In this document: positions 1 to 9,477 of the stretch, piece after piece
Layout: each line of letters opens with the position of its first letter
Numbering within the stretch: the first letter of the stretch is position 1
Assembly (NCBI GenBank): GCA_023438785.1
Contig: JAEXQJ010000099.1
Span: 1-15,609 of the forward strand
DNA from: Pseudomonadota bacterium
Lineage (GTDB): Bacteria; Myxococcota_A; Polyangia; Fen-1088
Direction: 5' to 3'
Length of the DNA stretch: 15,609 nucleotides
Position numbers and translations under genes: made by a program
The notes under the pieces: generated by a model
Database searches by the model: none
The model's input: only the letters and a program-made list of their open reading frames with translations
Told to the model about the DNA's origin: nothing

Positions 1-1101
1 CAGCGCGACCGTCACGGCCGCTTGCGGCGGCGTGTGCGAGCCCTGCCCGAGCGCGACCGTGGCCGCCGCCCGCGGCGACGGCGTGACCGAGGCCGGCCCC
101 ACCGCGATCATGGTGGACGAGGTGGCCGTGTCCTCGATGGCCGGTAGGGGCGCCGGCGTGAGCGAGCGGTCCGCGGGACCGGCACCCACACTGGCGAGCA
201 GCGCCGCACGCATGTCGCGCATGGTGGGGAAGCGCTGATCGCGCTCCTTCTCCAGGGCGCGCATGATCACGCTGTTCAATCCCTGAGGCAGATCGGGGCG
301 CAACTCGCGCGCCGGCCGTGGCGGAATCTGGACGTGGCACAGCGTGAGCCGCCCCAGGGTGTCGCCCTCGAAGGGACAGCGGCCGGCCACCATCTGATAG
401 AGCACGATGCCGAGCGAGTAGATGTCGCTGCGATGATCGAGGGTGGTCTCACCCAGGCACTGCTCGGGGGACATGTAGGCCGGCGTGCCGATGACCGCGC
501 CGCAAGTGGTGCGCTGGTGGTTTTGGGGATTGCGGTCCGCGCTCAGCTTGGCCACCCCGAAGTCGAGCACCTTCACGTAGTCCGGGTAGTCGGGATGGCG
601 ACAGATGAAGAGATTGGCCGGCTTGAGATCGCGATGGACGATGCCGTGGTCGTGGGCCGCGCCCACCGCCGACGCCACCTGGGCCGCGATGCGCACCGCC
701 TCCAGCGGCGACAGCACGGGCGTGCGTTGCAGGCGATCCTCCAAGGTCTCGCCGTCGAGCAACTCCATGACGAGGTAGGGCTGGCGGCCCACGTACCCCA
801 GGTCGGTGACTTCGACGATATTGGGATGGCGGATATCGTTCACCGCGCGGGCCTCGTCGAAGAAACGCGCCACGATGTCCGGATCGTCGGCCACGCTGGC
901 CGACAGAACCTTGAGGGCCGCCTTGCGTCCGATGACCTGGTGCTCGGCCTTGTAGACCTGGCCCATGGCACCGTGCCCCAGGACACCGCAGATACGGAAC
1001 GGCCCCAGCGTCTGGCCCACGAGCGGCGCGGTCTCGTTCTGAACGGGAGCGGGTCCGTCCGGTACGAGACATTCGGTGCCGTGCGTTGGTAGGGTCACCA
1101 T
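1..1101 (-). CDS. Hanks-type Ser/Thr protein kinase, 3' part off the left edge
   Basis: The first 367 residues of a eukaryotic-like Ser/Thr kinase that phosphorylates proteins with ATP. Visible motifs: glycine loop GHGAMGQVY around residues 43-50, invariant Lys64 (AALKVL), catalytic loop HRDLKPAN with Asp158, DFG at 180-182, GTPAYMSPEQ at 205-214, and DHRSDIYSLG after it, so all core catalytic elements are present. After the kinase domain comes a Pro/Ala/Thr-rich linker with degenerate tandem repeats (residues 330 onward). Any transmembrane segment or sensor domain would lie beyond the window. The ATG at 1099-1101 is the first canonical start after an in-frame stop (1153-1155), although the Shine-Dalgarno is weak. 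It is divergent from the membrane protein at 1420, suggesting a shared promoter region. The kinase assignment is firm; its signal and substrates are unknown. Confidence 0.93.
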   Translation of the reverse strand, partial: MVTLPTHGTECLVPDGPAPVQNETAPLVGQTLGPFRICGVLGHGAMGQVYKAEHQVIGRKAALKVLSASVADDPDIVARFFDEARAVNDIRHPNIVEVTDLGYVGRQPYLVMELLDGETLEDRLQRTPVLSPLEAVRIAAQVASAVGAAHDHGIVHRDLKPANLFICRHPDYPDYVKVLDFGVAKLSADRNPQNHQRTTCGAVIGTPAYMSPEQCLGETTLDHRSDIYSLGIVLYQMVAGRCPFEGDTLGRLTLCHVQIPPRPARELRPDLPQGLNSVIMRALEKERDQRFPTMRDMRAALLASVGAGPADRSLTPAPLPAIEDTATSSTMIAVGPASVTPSPRAAATVALGQGSHTPPQAAVTVAL

Positions 1102-1419
1102 GCGCCTGGGCAGGCATCGGCTTATTGGCGCGATAATTGAGACGGAAAAGTGTCAGCAACACGACATTCGGAAAGCGCCGTGAACTCACGGAGTTCGCCG
1201 CCTGGCCGTCGGTCACGGGGCTGACACGCCTCGATCCCGTGACTGCCAGCGAACGAGCCGGGGCTGGCGCGCCAGGATTCCGACGCCGCGCTCGTGCGGT
1301 GCGCTGGCCTACCTCCACGTTGGAAGTGGTCACCATACCTCTCGCCACGTCTGCTCACGGCTAGTACGATTGGACCCGCCGTGACAGACCTGGAACACCC
1401 AGCAAAGAAAGGCGAGTCC
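1102..1419. other. Divergent intergenic region with three inverted repeats
   Basis: No convincing gene is present between the kinase and the membrane protein. The region holds GAACTC-acg-GAGTTC (1182-1196), an 8-bp inverted repeat GTCACGGG/CCCGTGAC (1212-1219 and 1236-1243, 16-base loop), and a 12-bp perfect palindrome CTGGCGCGCCAG (1264-1275). Short dyads arise easily by chance in GC-rich DNA, but three within 94 bp of a divergent promoter region make it a reasonable place for operators. Confidence 0.5.
1131..1159 (-). promoter_or_regulatory. Possible promoter of the left-edge kinase
   Basis: This is an AT-rich island in otherwise very GC-rich DNA. Read on the minus strand it offers TTGCTG (1154-1159) as a -35-like element, and 15-17 bases further on an AATTAT/TTATCG stretch (1131-1138) as a poor -10. 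Transcription would start a short way upstream of the ATG at 1101. The match to consensus is weak and the sigma factor is unknown, so this is a position to test rather than a firm promoter. Confidence 0.22.
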
Positions 1420-2349
1420 ATGGGCGTTTCGCGCACTGATGCTCATTCCACCGACGACGCTCTCCTCGTGTTCGATGACGAAGAGCCCACCTCGGTGCAG
1501 GCCATGCCTCCGGTCCTGTTGACGCCTCCGGCGATGCCGCAGCCGCAGGCACCGCGCTCGCACTCGCACGCTCATCCCGTGATGGCGAATCCTCGCCCCA
1601 CGTCCGCGCCAGTCGCGCGCGCCTCGCAGACGCACCTGGTGCAACCGGCACGCATCACGCAACCCTATCCCCAGCCTGGGCCAGCGGCACCGCCTCCCTG
1701 GGCCGGTCAGCCCGACTGGAACCAGCAGCGCGGACCCTGGCCCGCGCAACCCGCGCCCGTGGGGCCGGGCACGCGGCTGCTTCGCCTCTTGCCGTCGAAG
1801 GGCATGATTGTCCTTCACCCCGCCACTCTCTTCGGCATCGTCGCGGGGACCTTCTCCCTGGGGGTGCTGGTCACCGTTCTGCTCCTGCGGCCCCGCTTGG
1901 AGCCCTCCCCGATCATTGTGCCGGCGGCGCCCGCGCGTCCCGCGCCCACCGGGGTGCCCATGGCCTCTCCTGTCGCGCCCGCACCGGCCGCGCCGGTCCA
2001 CGCTGTCCCCGCGGCTACGGTCCCGGCTCCCGCGCCCGCCCGACCCGTGGCTCCCGCCCCGGTCGCTCCGGCCCAGGCCGTGCAACCCCGGGCGGCGCTT
2101 CTGCCCGTGCCCTCGACTCCACCTCCCGCGCCCACCCCAGCTCAGCGCGTCCGCCCGGCTAGTCCACCCCGCCGCGCCCCCGCGATCACGGATCCTTTCG
2201 ACTCCGATCTGGCGCCCGCCGAGAGCGCGCCGGCTCCCAAGCGCCGCCGCGCGGCCGCGGCGCCCGCCGCCGAAGCCGATGGCGCTCCTGCCAAGTCCGG
2301 CAAGTCCGCTGAAAAGGCCTTCGACCCCTTCGAAGACGACTCGCAGTAG
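1420..2349 (+). CDS. Pro/Ala-rich single-pass membrane protein with two DPF motifs
   Basis: A 309-residue protein of no recognised family. The N-terminal ~130 residues are Pro/Gln/Ala-rich and open with an acidic patch (DDALLVFDDEEPTSV). One hydrophobic segment at about residues 134-157 is followed by Arg (LLLRPRL). The rest is almost pure Pro/Ala/Val low-complexity sequence, then an Arg/Lys-rich stretch (KRRR at 274-277) and an acidic tail ending FDPFEDDSQ. DPF occurs at 258-260 and 302-304. No catalytic domain is visible. The layout (disordered region, TM, Pro-rich stalk, DPF tail) matches the non-kinase half of the PEGA kinase at 7735-9390. The ATG at 1420 is chosen for its AAAGG seven bases upstream and because conserved-looking sequence starts there; in-frame GTG 1381 and ATG 1294 are alternatives. 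A role as partner or substrate of the divergent kinase is inference only. Confidence 0.75.
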   Translation: MGVSRTDAHSTDDALLVFDDEEPTSVQAMPPVLLTPPAMPQPQAPRSHSHAHPVMANPRPTSAPVARASQTHLVQPARITQPYPQPGPAAPPPWAGQPDWNQQRGPWPAQPAPVGPGTRLLRLLPSKGMIVLHPATLFGIVAGTFSLGVLVTVLLLRPRLEPSPIIVPAAPARPAPTGVPMASPVAPAPAAPVHAVPAATVPAPAPARPVAPAPVAPAQAVQPRAALLPVPSTPPPAPTPAQRVRPASPPRRAPAITDPFDSDLAPAESAPAPKRRRAAAAPAAEADGAPAKSGKSAEKAFDPFEDDSQ

Positions 2350-2361
2350 GTCAGCGGGGCG

Positions 2362-3306
2362 TTACCTCCGCATCAATTCGTCGCGAGGCTGAAGCGGGAC
2401 GGGCGCTACCTGGGTGTGGGGGCCGATGCGCAAACCGCCCGCCTCGGGCTGGGCCTGAGCGATGCGGACGAGATCACCGCGCGCGGCGCGATCCAAGGCC
2501 TGGTTGGCCGCGGCGCGATCCCGATCCAGGCGCACGAGCTGATAGCGGCCCTGCCGTCCACAAACGAAGAAGCGCAGGCGGCCCTTGTCTTTGAGGGGGT
2601 CGCTGCAGATGCGATAGGTGTCGTCGTTGGGCTGGCCGGGCTGCACCCGCGCCAGCACCAGGTAGCTGAAGTCGACCCGTGAGCGGCCCGCCACGATGGC
2701 CGGAGCGCTGTCGTGACACCAATCGCGCGGATTGTGCAGGGCAGGGCAGGGGCCTTGGACCGGACACGGAGCCAGTGCGTGAAGCCCCCCGGCGAGCAGG
2801 CGATCCCGCACCTCCAGAAGTGCGCGCGAGGTTTCGCGTAGCGCCGGCTCGACCAGGATGCACACCCCCTGCGCGTCCAGCAGGTCAGTGCACCAACCGG
2901 CCACCAGGCGGGCGCGTGCCTGCACGTCCAGGGGCAGCTCGTTGAGCAGGTGCGCGGCGCCCACCCAATCGAAGCGGCCGCTGACACCGGAGGGGCGCAC
3001 ACCGCGGGTCACGTCGGCGGCCACGATGCCGGGGGCAGCCACGCGATCCACGGCCACCACGTCGACCCCCGGCCAGCGCGTTCGCACGGTCTCGCCCACC
3101 ACGCCCGTTCCCGCGCCCAAATCCAGCACGCGGCGAGGCGCGGGCAGCGCGATTCGCTCGAAGATGCGCTCCAGCGCCGCCCGCGTGCGCGGCGCAATCT
3201 GGTCGGCGTACTCCTGCCGCAGCTCACCTTGGGCCAAGTAGGTCGAACCCACCAGCCCGCGCTGTCCCACCAAACCCTGGTGAACTCGGCTCGGCTTGCG
3301 ATGCAC
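2362..3306 (-). CDS. Rsm22-family small-ribosomal-subunit methyltransferase-like protein
   Basis: 314 residues with a class I SAM-dependent methyltransferase fold: an N-terminal TYLAQGELRQEYA element, the SAM-binding motif VLDLGAGTG at 60-68, and HLLNELP at 119-125. The distal part carries Cys181-x5-Cys187-x9-Cys197 (LAPCPVQGPCP, then DWCH) plus Cys234 and Cys249. This cysteine pattern and the domain order are those of Rsm22/METTL17, which binds the small ribosomal subunit during assembly; the mitochondrial members hold a 4Fe-4S cluster through such cysteines. The start used is GTG, seven bases after the rseP stop, without a clear Shine-Dalgarno, so translation may be coupled to rseP; a start up to ~18 codons later is possible. 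It converges with the membrane protein gene, leaving 12 bp between stops. Family assignment is fairly firm; whether it methylates anything is unknown. Confidence 0.85.
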   Translation of the reverse strand: MHRKPSRVHQGLVGQRGLVGSTYLAQGELRQEYADQIAPRTRAALERIFERIALPAPRRVLDLGAGTGVVGETVRTRWPGVDVVAVDRVAAPGIVAADVTRGVRPSGVSGRFDWVGAAHLLNELPLDVQARARLVAGWCTDLLDAQGVCILVEPALRETSRALLEVRDRLLAGGLHALAPCPVQGPCPALHNPRDWCHDSAPAIVAGRSRVDFSYLVLARVQPGQPNDDTYRICSDPLKDKGRLRFFVCGRQGRYQLVRLDRDRAAANQALDRAARGDLVRIAQAQPEAGGLRIGPHTQVAPVPLQPRDELMRR

Positions 3307-3313
3307 GGACGGG

Positions 3314-4351
3314 CTAGCCGACGAACTTGAGGATGATCTGCTTGACGTCGTTGTACGTGACGAAGATCAGCAGCAACAGCAACAAGCCCATGCCCACCAT
3401 GTGCACGGTGGCCTCGACGCGCGGATTGAGGTCGCGGCGAATGGCCGCGGACACGGTGAGAAAGAGCGCGCGACCGCCATCGAGCGCCGGGATGGGCAGC
3501 AGGTTGAAGACGGCCAGGGCGCAGGACAGCAGGATGAGCAGCTCCAGAAACTTGAGCACGCCCTGCTGAGCGGCCGTGGCCATCTCGCGCGCGATGCCCA
3601 CCGGCCCGGTCAGGCTGCCCTTCACCTTGCCGGTGATCATGTCGGCGATGTTGCCGACCAGCATGGTCGAGATCGAATAAGGCCAGATGAAGGCCTCCTT
3701 GATGCTGGGTCCGACGGCGCCCCGTTCGCGCACCTGACCGAAGCGCACGCCGATCATGTACGTGGCGCCCGGCCCGTCCTTGCGCGGGCTGATGCTCAGG
3801 GTTTGCGGCGCCCCGTTGCGCATGACCTTGAAAGCCAGCGCCGCGCCTTCCGAGCTGCGCACCATCTGCGTGATGGCCGCGGGCGTATCGACCTTGGTGC
3901 CGTTGACCTCGGCGAGGACGTCTCCCACATGCAGGCCGGCTTGCTCGGCCGCGCTGCCCTGAATCACCTCGTCCACCGTCGTGGTCCCCGTCACCCGGCC
4001 CCAGCCCAGCAGCACGACCAGCGACAGCAACACCGCCGTCAGGTAGTTGGCCGCCGGGCCGGCCAGCAGGACCAGCAGGCGCATCCAGCGCGGCCGGTTC
4101 GGGTACACGTGGGGATCGTTGCGGTCGAAGTCCTCGTGGGGATTCATCCCCGTGATTTGCACGAACCCGCCCAAGGGCACGGGTGCGATCTGGTAGGTCG
4201 TGTCACCGCGCTTGAACGAGGCGATGGCATTGCCGAAGCCGATGGAGAAGCGCTCGACCCGCATGCCGCAAAGACGCGCCACCAGGAAGTGACCCGCCTC
4301 ATGCAACACGATGAGCAGCGCAAGGGCGAGAATCGCGATGAGAATCGACAT
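3314..4351 (-). CDS. rseP: RIP zinc metalloprotease RseP (site-2 protease)
   Basis: An intramembrane protease that cleaves transmembrane segments, typically of anti-sigma factors. In the 345-residue form, the first TM helix carries the zinc motif HEAGH at residues 17-21, followed by the family signature VERFSIGFG (32-40). Next come a second membrane segment with AGPAANYL (97-104), one PDZ domain (about 125-205, VIQGSAAEQAGLHVGDVLAEVNG region), and the third zinc ligand in LLPIPALDGG, Asp291. A final hydrophobic segment ends the protein. There is one PDZ domain, as in Bacillus RasP, rather than the two of E. coli RseP (about 450 aa). I chose ATG 4351 because it places HExxH where the family has it; GTG at 4387 adds 12 residues and cannot be excluded. 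Rsm22 follows after 7 bp, so the two are probably cotranscribed. No dxr, bamA or cdsA neighbour is seen, unlike the common bacterial arrangement. Confidence 0.93.
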   Translation of the reverse strand: MSILIAILALALLIVLHEAGHFLVARLCGMRVERFSIGFGNAIASFKRGDTTYQIAPVPLGGFVQITGMNPHEDFDRNDPHVYPNRPRWMRLLVLLAGPAANYLTAVLLSLVVLLGWGRVTGTTTVDEVIQGSAAEQAGLHVGDVLAEVNGTKVDTPAAITQMVRSSEGAALAFKVMRNGAPQTLSISPRKDGPGATYMIGVRFGQVRERGAVGPSIKEAFIWPYSISTMLVGNIADMITGKVKGSLTGPVGIAREMATAAQQGVLKFLELLILLSCALAVFNLLPIPALDGGRALFLTVSAAIRRDLNPRVEATVHMVGMGLLLLLLIFVTYNDVKQIILKFVG

Positions 4352-4497
4352 CTGCAGCAAATCTAGCAGGGTTTGATCGAGTGGCACACAAACCGCGTCC
4401 GGGCGTGGCGTGGGCCACGCGCTCGACGCGGACTGCCTGGCGTGCCTCCGCGCCGCCTGCGCCGAATTGCAGTACGCTGGTCAACGGAGGCTTGCCC

Positions 4498-5629
<1,132 letters not shown>

Positions 5630-5652
<23 letters not shown>

Positions 5653-6733
5653 TGGTGCGCAGGTGCGCGGCGATGGCCGCGGCCAGGGCAGCCGGGTCAT
5701 CCGGCGCAACCAGGGTCAGGTGCGGTTCGCGCAAATCGAGCAGGCCACCGCTGGCCGAGGCCAGCACGGGCAGTCCACAGGCCAGCGCCTCGCGCACCAC
5801 CAACGGCGCCCCCTCGGTGCGGCCGTCGGGTAGAGCGCGGCAGGGGTGAACGAAGAGATGGGCCGCGGCCATCCAATCGGCCAGTGCCGGCTGCTCGACC
5901 ACACCGAGGAGCCGCAGCTCGACTCCCGTGCGTCGCGCGAGCTGACGCAAGGGTGCCGCCTCGGGCCCGTCACCGGCCAAGATGAGGCGGGGGCGGCGAT
6001 GGGCGGGTAGGCGGCCCAGCGCCTGGATGAGCACGTCGAAGCCCTTAATGGGCACCAGGCGTCCGGCGGCCAGCAACGTGGGCCCGGTCATGGCCAGGCG
6101 CCTGCGCAACCGCGCGCGCTCCTGGTCGCCGCGGGCGAAGAAGAGACTGCCGTCGTAGGGCGCGGGCTCGACGGAGGTGCGCGCGCCCAGCTCCTCGGGC
6201 GCCTGCCCGCACAGTCGGGTGAAGCGCGCGCGCAGATCGGCACTAGCGAAGACCAGGTCAATGCCCTGACGACACAAGGTGCGGGCCACGCTGTCACCGC
6301 CCGGCAGACGGCAGAGCAAGAACACGTCGCCACCGTGGGCGTGGGCCCGGTGAGGCAACTCGGGTGCCACGGTGCACGCCACCACGGCACAGGGGACGAG
6401 CCAATGACTCTCGATGGCGCTCCAATCGGTCTTGCGCCGGCGAACCAACTCGGCCATTCGCGCGCTGAAGTGCAGGCCGTCCAGCAGGACGCGTCCGCGG
6501 TGCGACCCCTTCTCCAGATGCTCGGGCGCGCCGCCCGCGTAGAAGAGGCCACCGGGGTGCACGGGCAGGCGTACGACGGTGGCCAGCCCGTCCTCCGTCG
6601 TGGGTCCGTCACAGGCCGCCACCACCTCCAGCACATGGCCGGCCCCGCGGAGGGCTCGCACACGCTCGCGTACGAAGACGCCCGCGTAGTCGCCGGGGCC
6701 ACGCGGATAGGACGTGGTCAGGACGCCAATCAC
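5630..6733 (-). CDS. GT4-family glycosyltransferase
   Basis: A 367-residue GT-B fold transferase of the GT4 type, which moves a sugar from a nucleotide-sugar donor to an acceptor. The N-terminal domain starts MIGVLTTSYPRGPGDYAGVF with RERVRALRGAGH; HAHGGDVF lies near 131-138. The donor-binding C-terminal domain has AGRLVPIKGFD (223-233), LILAGDGPE (250-258), and the E-x7-E signature EGAPLVVRE (307-315) followed by ALACGLPVLAS. The start is GTG 6731-6733, whose GTGA overlaps the stop of the upstream GT2 gene, so the two are probably translationally coupled. In-frame sequence upstream of this start is antisense-like and low in quality. Its C-terminus (ITAESSW) is encoded over the 3' end of the convergent lipoprotein gene. 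The sugar and acceptor are unknown; a surface polysaccharide or glycolipid is likely. Confidence 0.88.
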
Positions 6734-7506
6734 GAAGGTGGAGTCTCGGGCAGGGCCAGGGGCCGCGACAATCCCAGTCGGCGTGCAAGACCGCGGATGA
6801 AGCGCGCGAGCGTGGCGCGCATCAGCAGCAGGCCCAACGGCACGAGCACGCGCCTGGCACGAATCCCCGAGCGCCAGTCTGGCCCGTAGACCGGCCGGAC
6901 CGGGACATCGACGGCGCGTGCCCCCGCGGCTGCGAGACGCACCAGAAGATCGTTGGGGTATCCGTAGCGCGGGAAGACCGGGCCACCCAGGATGGCCCCC
7001 AGGGCGCGGCGGTTGGCGGCCGTGTAGCCGCACTGGGAATCGAAGATGTGGCGGTAGCCCGAGGCCAGCCGGGTCAGGTGCGAGAGCACCACGTTGCCCA
7101 CCAGACGTTGCGTGGGCATCACGCGGCTCACATCGGGCCAGGCGAATCGGTTCCCCTTGGCGTAGTCGGCCTGACCCGAGACCACCGGCTCGATGAGCGC
7201 GGCCAGGTCGGCCGGATCCATCTGCGAGTCACCCGCCATCACCGCCGTCACCTCGGCGCCGGCCTGCAGCGCGCACGCGTATCCGGTGGCGATGGCCGCG
7301 CCCACGCCGCGGTTACGTTCGTGGCTCAAGACCTCAAGCCCGCGGCGCTGGTTGCGCCGGGCGATGCGGCCGGTCCCGTCGGCGCTGGCATCGTCGACCA
7401 CGATGATGTGATCCACGAAACCGGGGATGGAACGCAGGGTGCGCGCGATCTTGGCGGCCTCGTTGAAGGCGGGAACGACGACGGCAATGCGGCGGCCTCT
7501 GAACAT
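6730..7506 (-). CDS. GT2-family glycosyltransferase, DPM1/polyprenyl-phosphate type
   Basis: 258 residues with a GT-A fold. IAVVVPAFNEAAKI (7-20) begins the nucleotide-binding domain, VVDDASADGTG (36-46) binds the donor, and AGDSQMDP (91-98) sits at the metal-binding position of the family. FDSQCGYTAANRRAL (155-169) and YPNDLLVRL (183-191) match dolichyl-phosphate mannosyltransferase-like enzymes. The last ~45 residues include a moderately hydrophobic stretch (LVPLGLLLM) but no obvious pair of membrane helices. These enzymes usually transfer a sugar to a polyprenyl phosphate carrier. ATG 7504-7506 is the start, without a clear Shine-Dalgarno. It is the first gene of a GT2-GT4 pair and lies downstream of, and in the same direction as, the PEGA kinase, so read-through from the kinase is possible. 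Confidence 0.88.
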   Translation of the reverse strand: MFRGRRIAVVVPAFNEAAKIARTLRSIPGFVDHIIVVDDASADGTGRIARRNQRRGLEVLSHERNRGVGAAIATGYACALQAGAEVTAVMAGDSQMDPADLAALIEPVVSGQADYAKGNRFAWPDVSRVMPTQRLVGNVVLSHLTRLASGYRHIFDSQCGYTAANRRALGAILGGPVFPRYGYPNDLLVRLAAAGARAVDVPVRPVYGPDWRSGIRARRVLVPLGLLLMRATLARFIRGLARRLGLSRPLALPETPPS

Positions 7507-7734
7507 CGTGGTCTCGGTCTAGCTGGCCGATCGCGATCCGACGATGAGATTCGGCATGGGCCCCTGCGGGCCGAGGGTGCGGGAGATCTGCCTCTGCGGG
7601 GCAGGACGCCGGCGGGGAAGCAGGTGGCCGCGCCATGCGGACCGGCCGCCGCTCCGGGTTGGGGTGCGCGCAGCGATACAAGCCTCCATGGTGCCCTCCG
7701 CCAAGTTCATCGTCCGCGCGTCGCGACCGGTCAT
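7507..7734 (-). other. Gap between PEGA kinase and GT2, with a doubtful 71-codon ORF
   Basis: An ORF of 71 codons (7519-7734, minus) begins with ATG directly after the TAG of the kinase. It has no Shine-Dalgarno and an Arg-rich, low-information composition. Its end (RTLGPQGPMPNLIVGS) resembles the LGPRGLMPN signature of ribosomal protein L1, which is probably chance or a remnant. A similar-sized plus-strand ORF (7544-7738) is no better. I would not annotate either as a gene. Confidence 0.3.
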
Positions 7735-9390
<1,656 letters not shown>

Positions 9391-9399
9391 GTTAGTGGC

Positions 9400-9416
9400 T
9401 AGAATTCTACCTCCTT
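9400..9416 (-). promoter_or_regulatory. Strong Shine-Dalgarno overlapping a 10-bp palindrome before the PEGA kinase
   Basis: Read on the minus strand, AAGGAGGT (9409-9416) is a full match to the anti-Shine-Dalgarno, but the next in-frame canonical start, GTG 9390, is 18 bases away. The only in-frame codon near normal distance is ATT (9403-9405), a rare initiator that would add five residues. Between them lies the perfect palindrome TAGAATTCTA (9400-9409), which could be a protein-binding site. Confidence 0.5.
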
Positions 9417-9477
9417 GGAATGTGCGTAGAAATGCCTTTCCCAAGCTTGTTGGCGCGACACGTCTTGGGGGTGCGGC

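Noticed and set aside
449..1348. A 299-codon minus-strand frame overlapping the left-edge kinase
   Set aside because: It is the kinase read in the wrong frame; the correct frame starts at 1101 and shows every kinase motif.
3296..4366. A 356-codon plus-strand open frame opposite rseP
   Set aside because: Gln/His/Arg-rich antisense of a clear site-2 protease.
6734..7033. A 100-residue N-terminal extension of the GT4 glycosyltransferase
   Set aside because: The extra sequence lies entirely within the GT2 gene in another frame and is Arg/Pro/Gly-rich; the GTGA overlap gives the natural start of the fold.
9391..9477. A TPP riboswitch before thiD
   Set aside because: The 87-bp leader is too short and lacks the conserved THI-box core.
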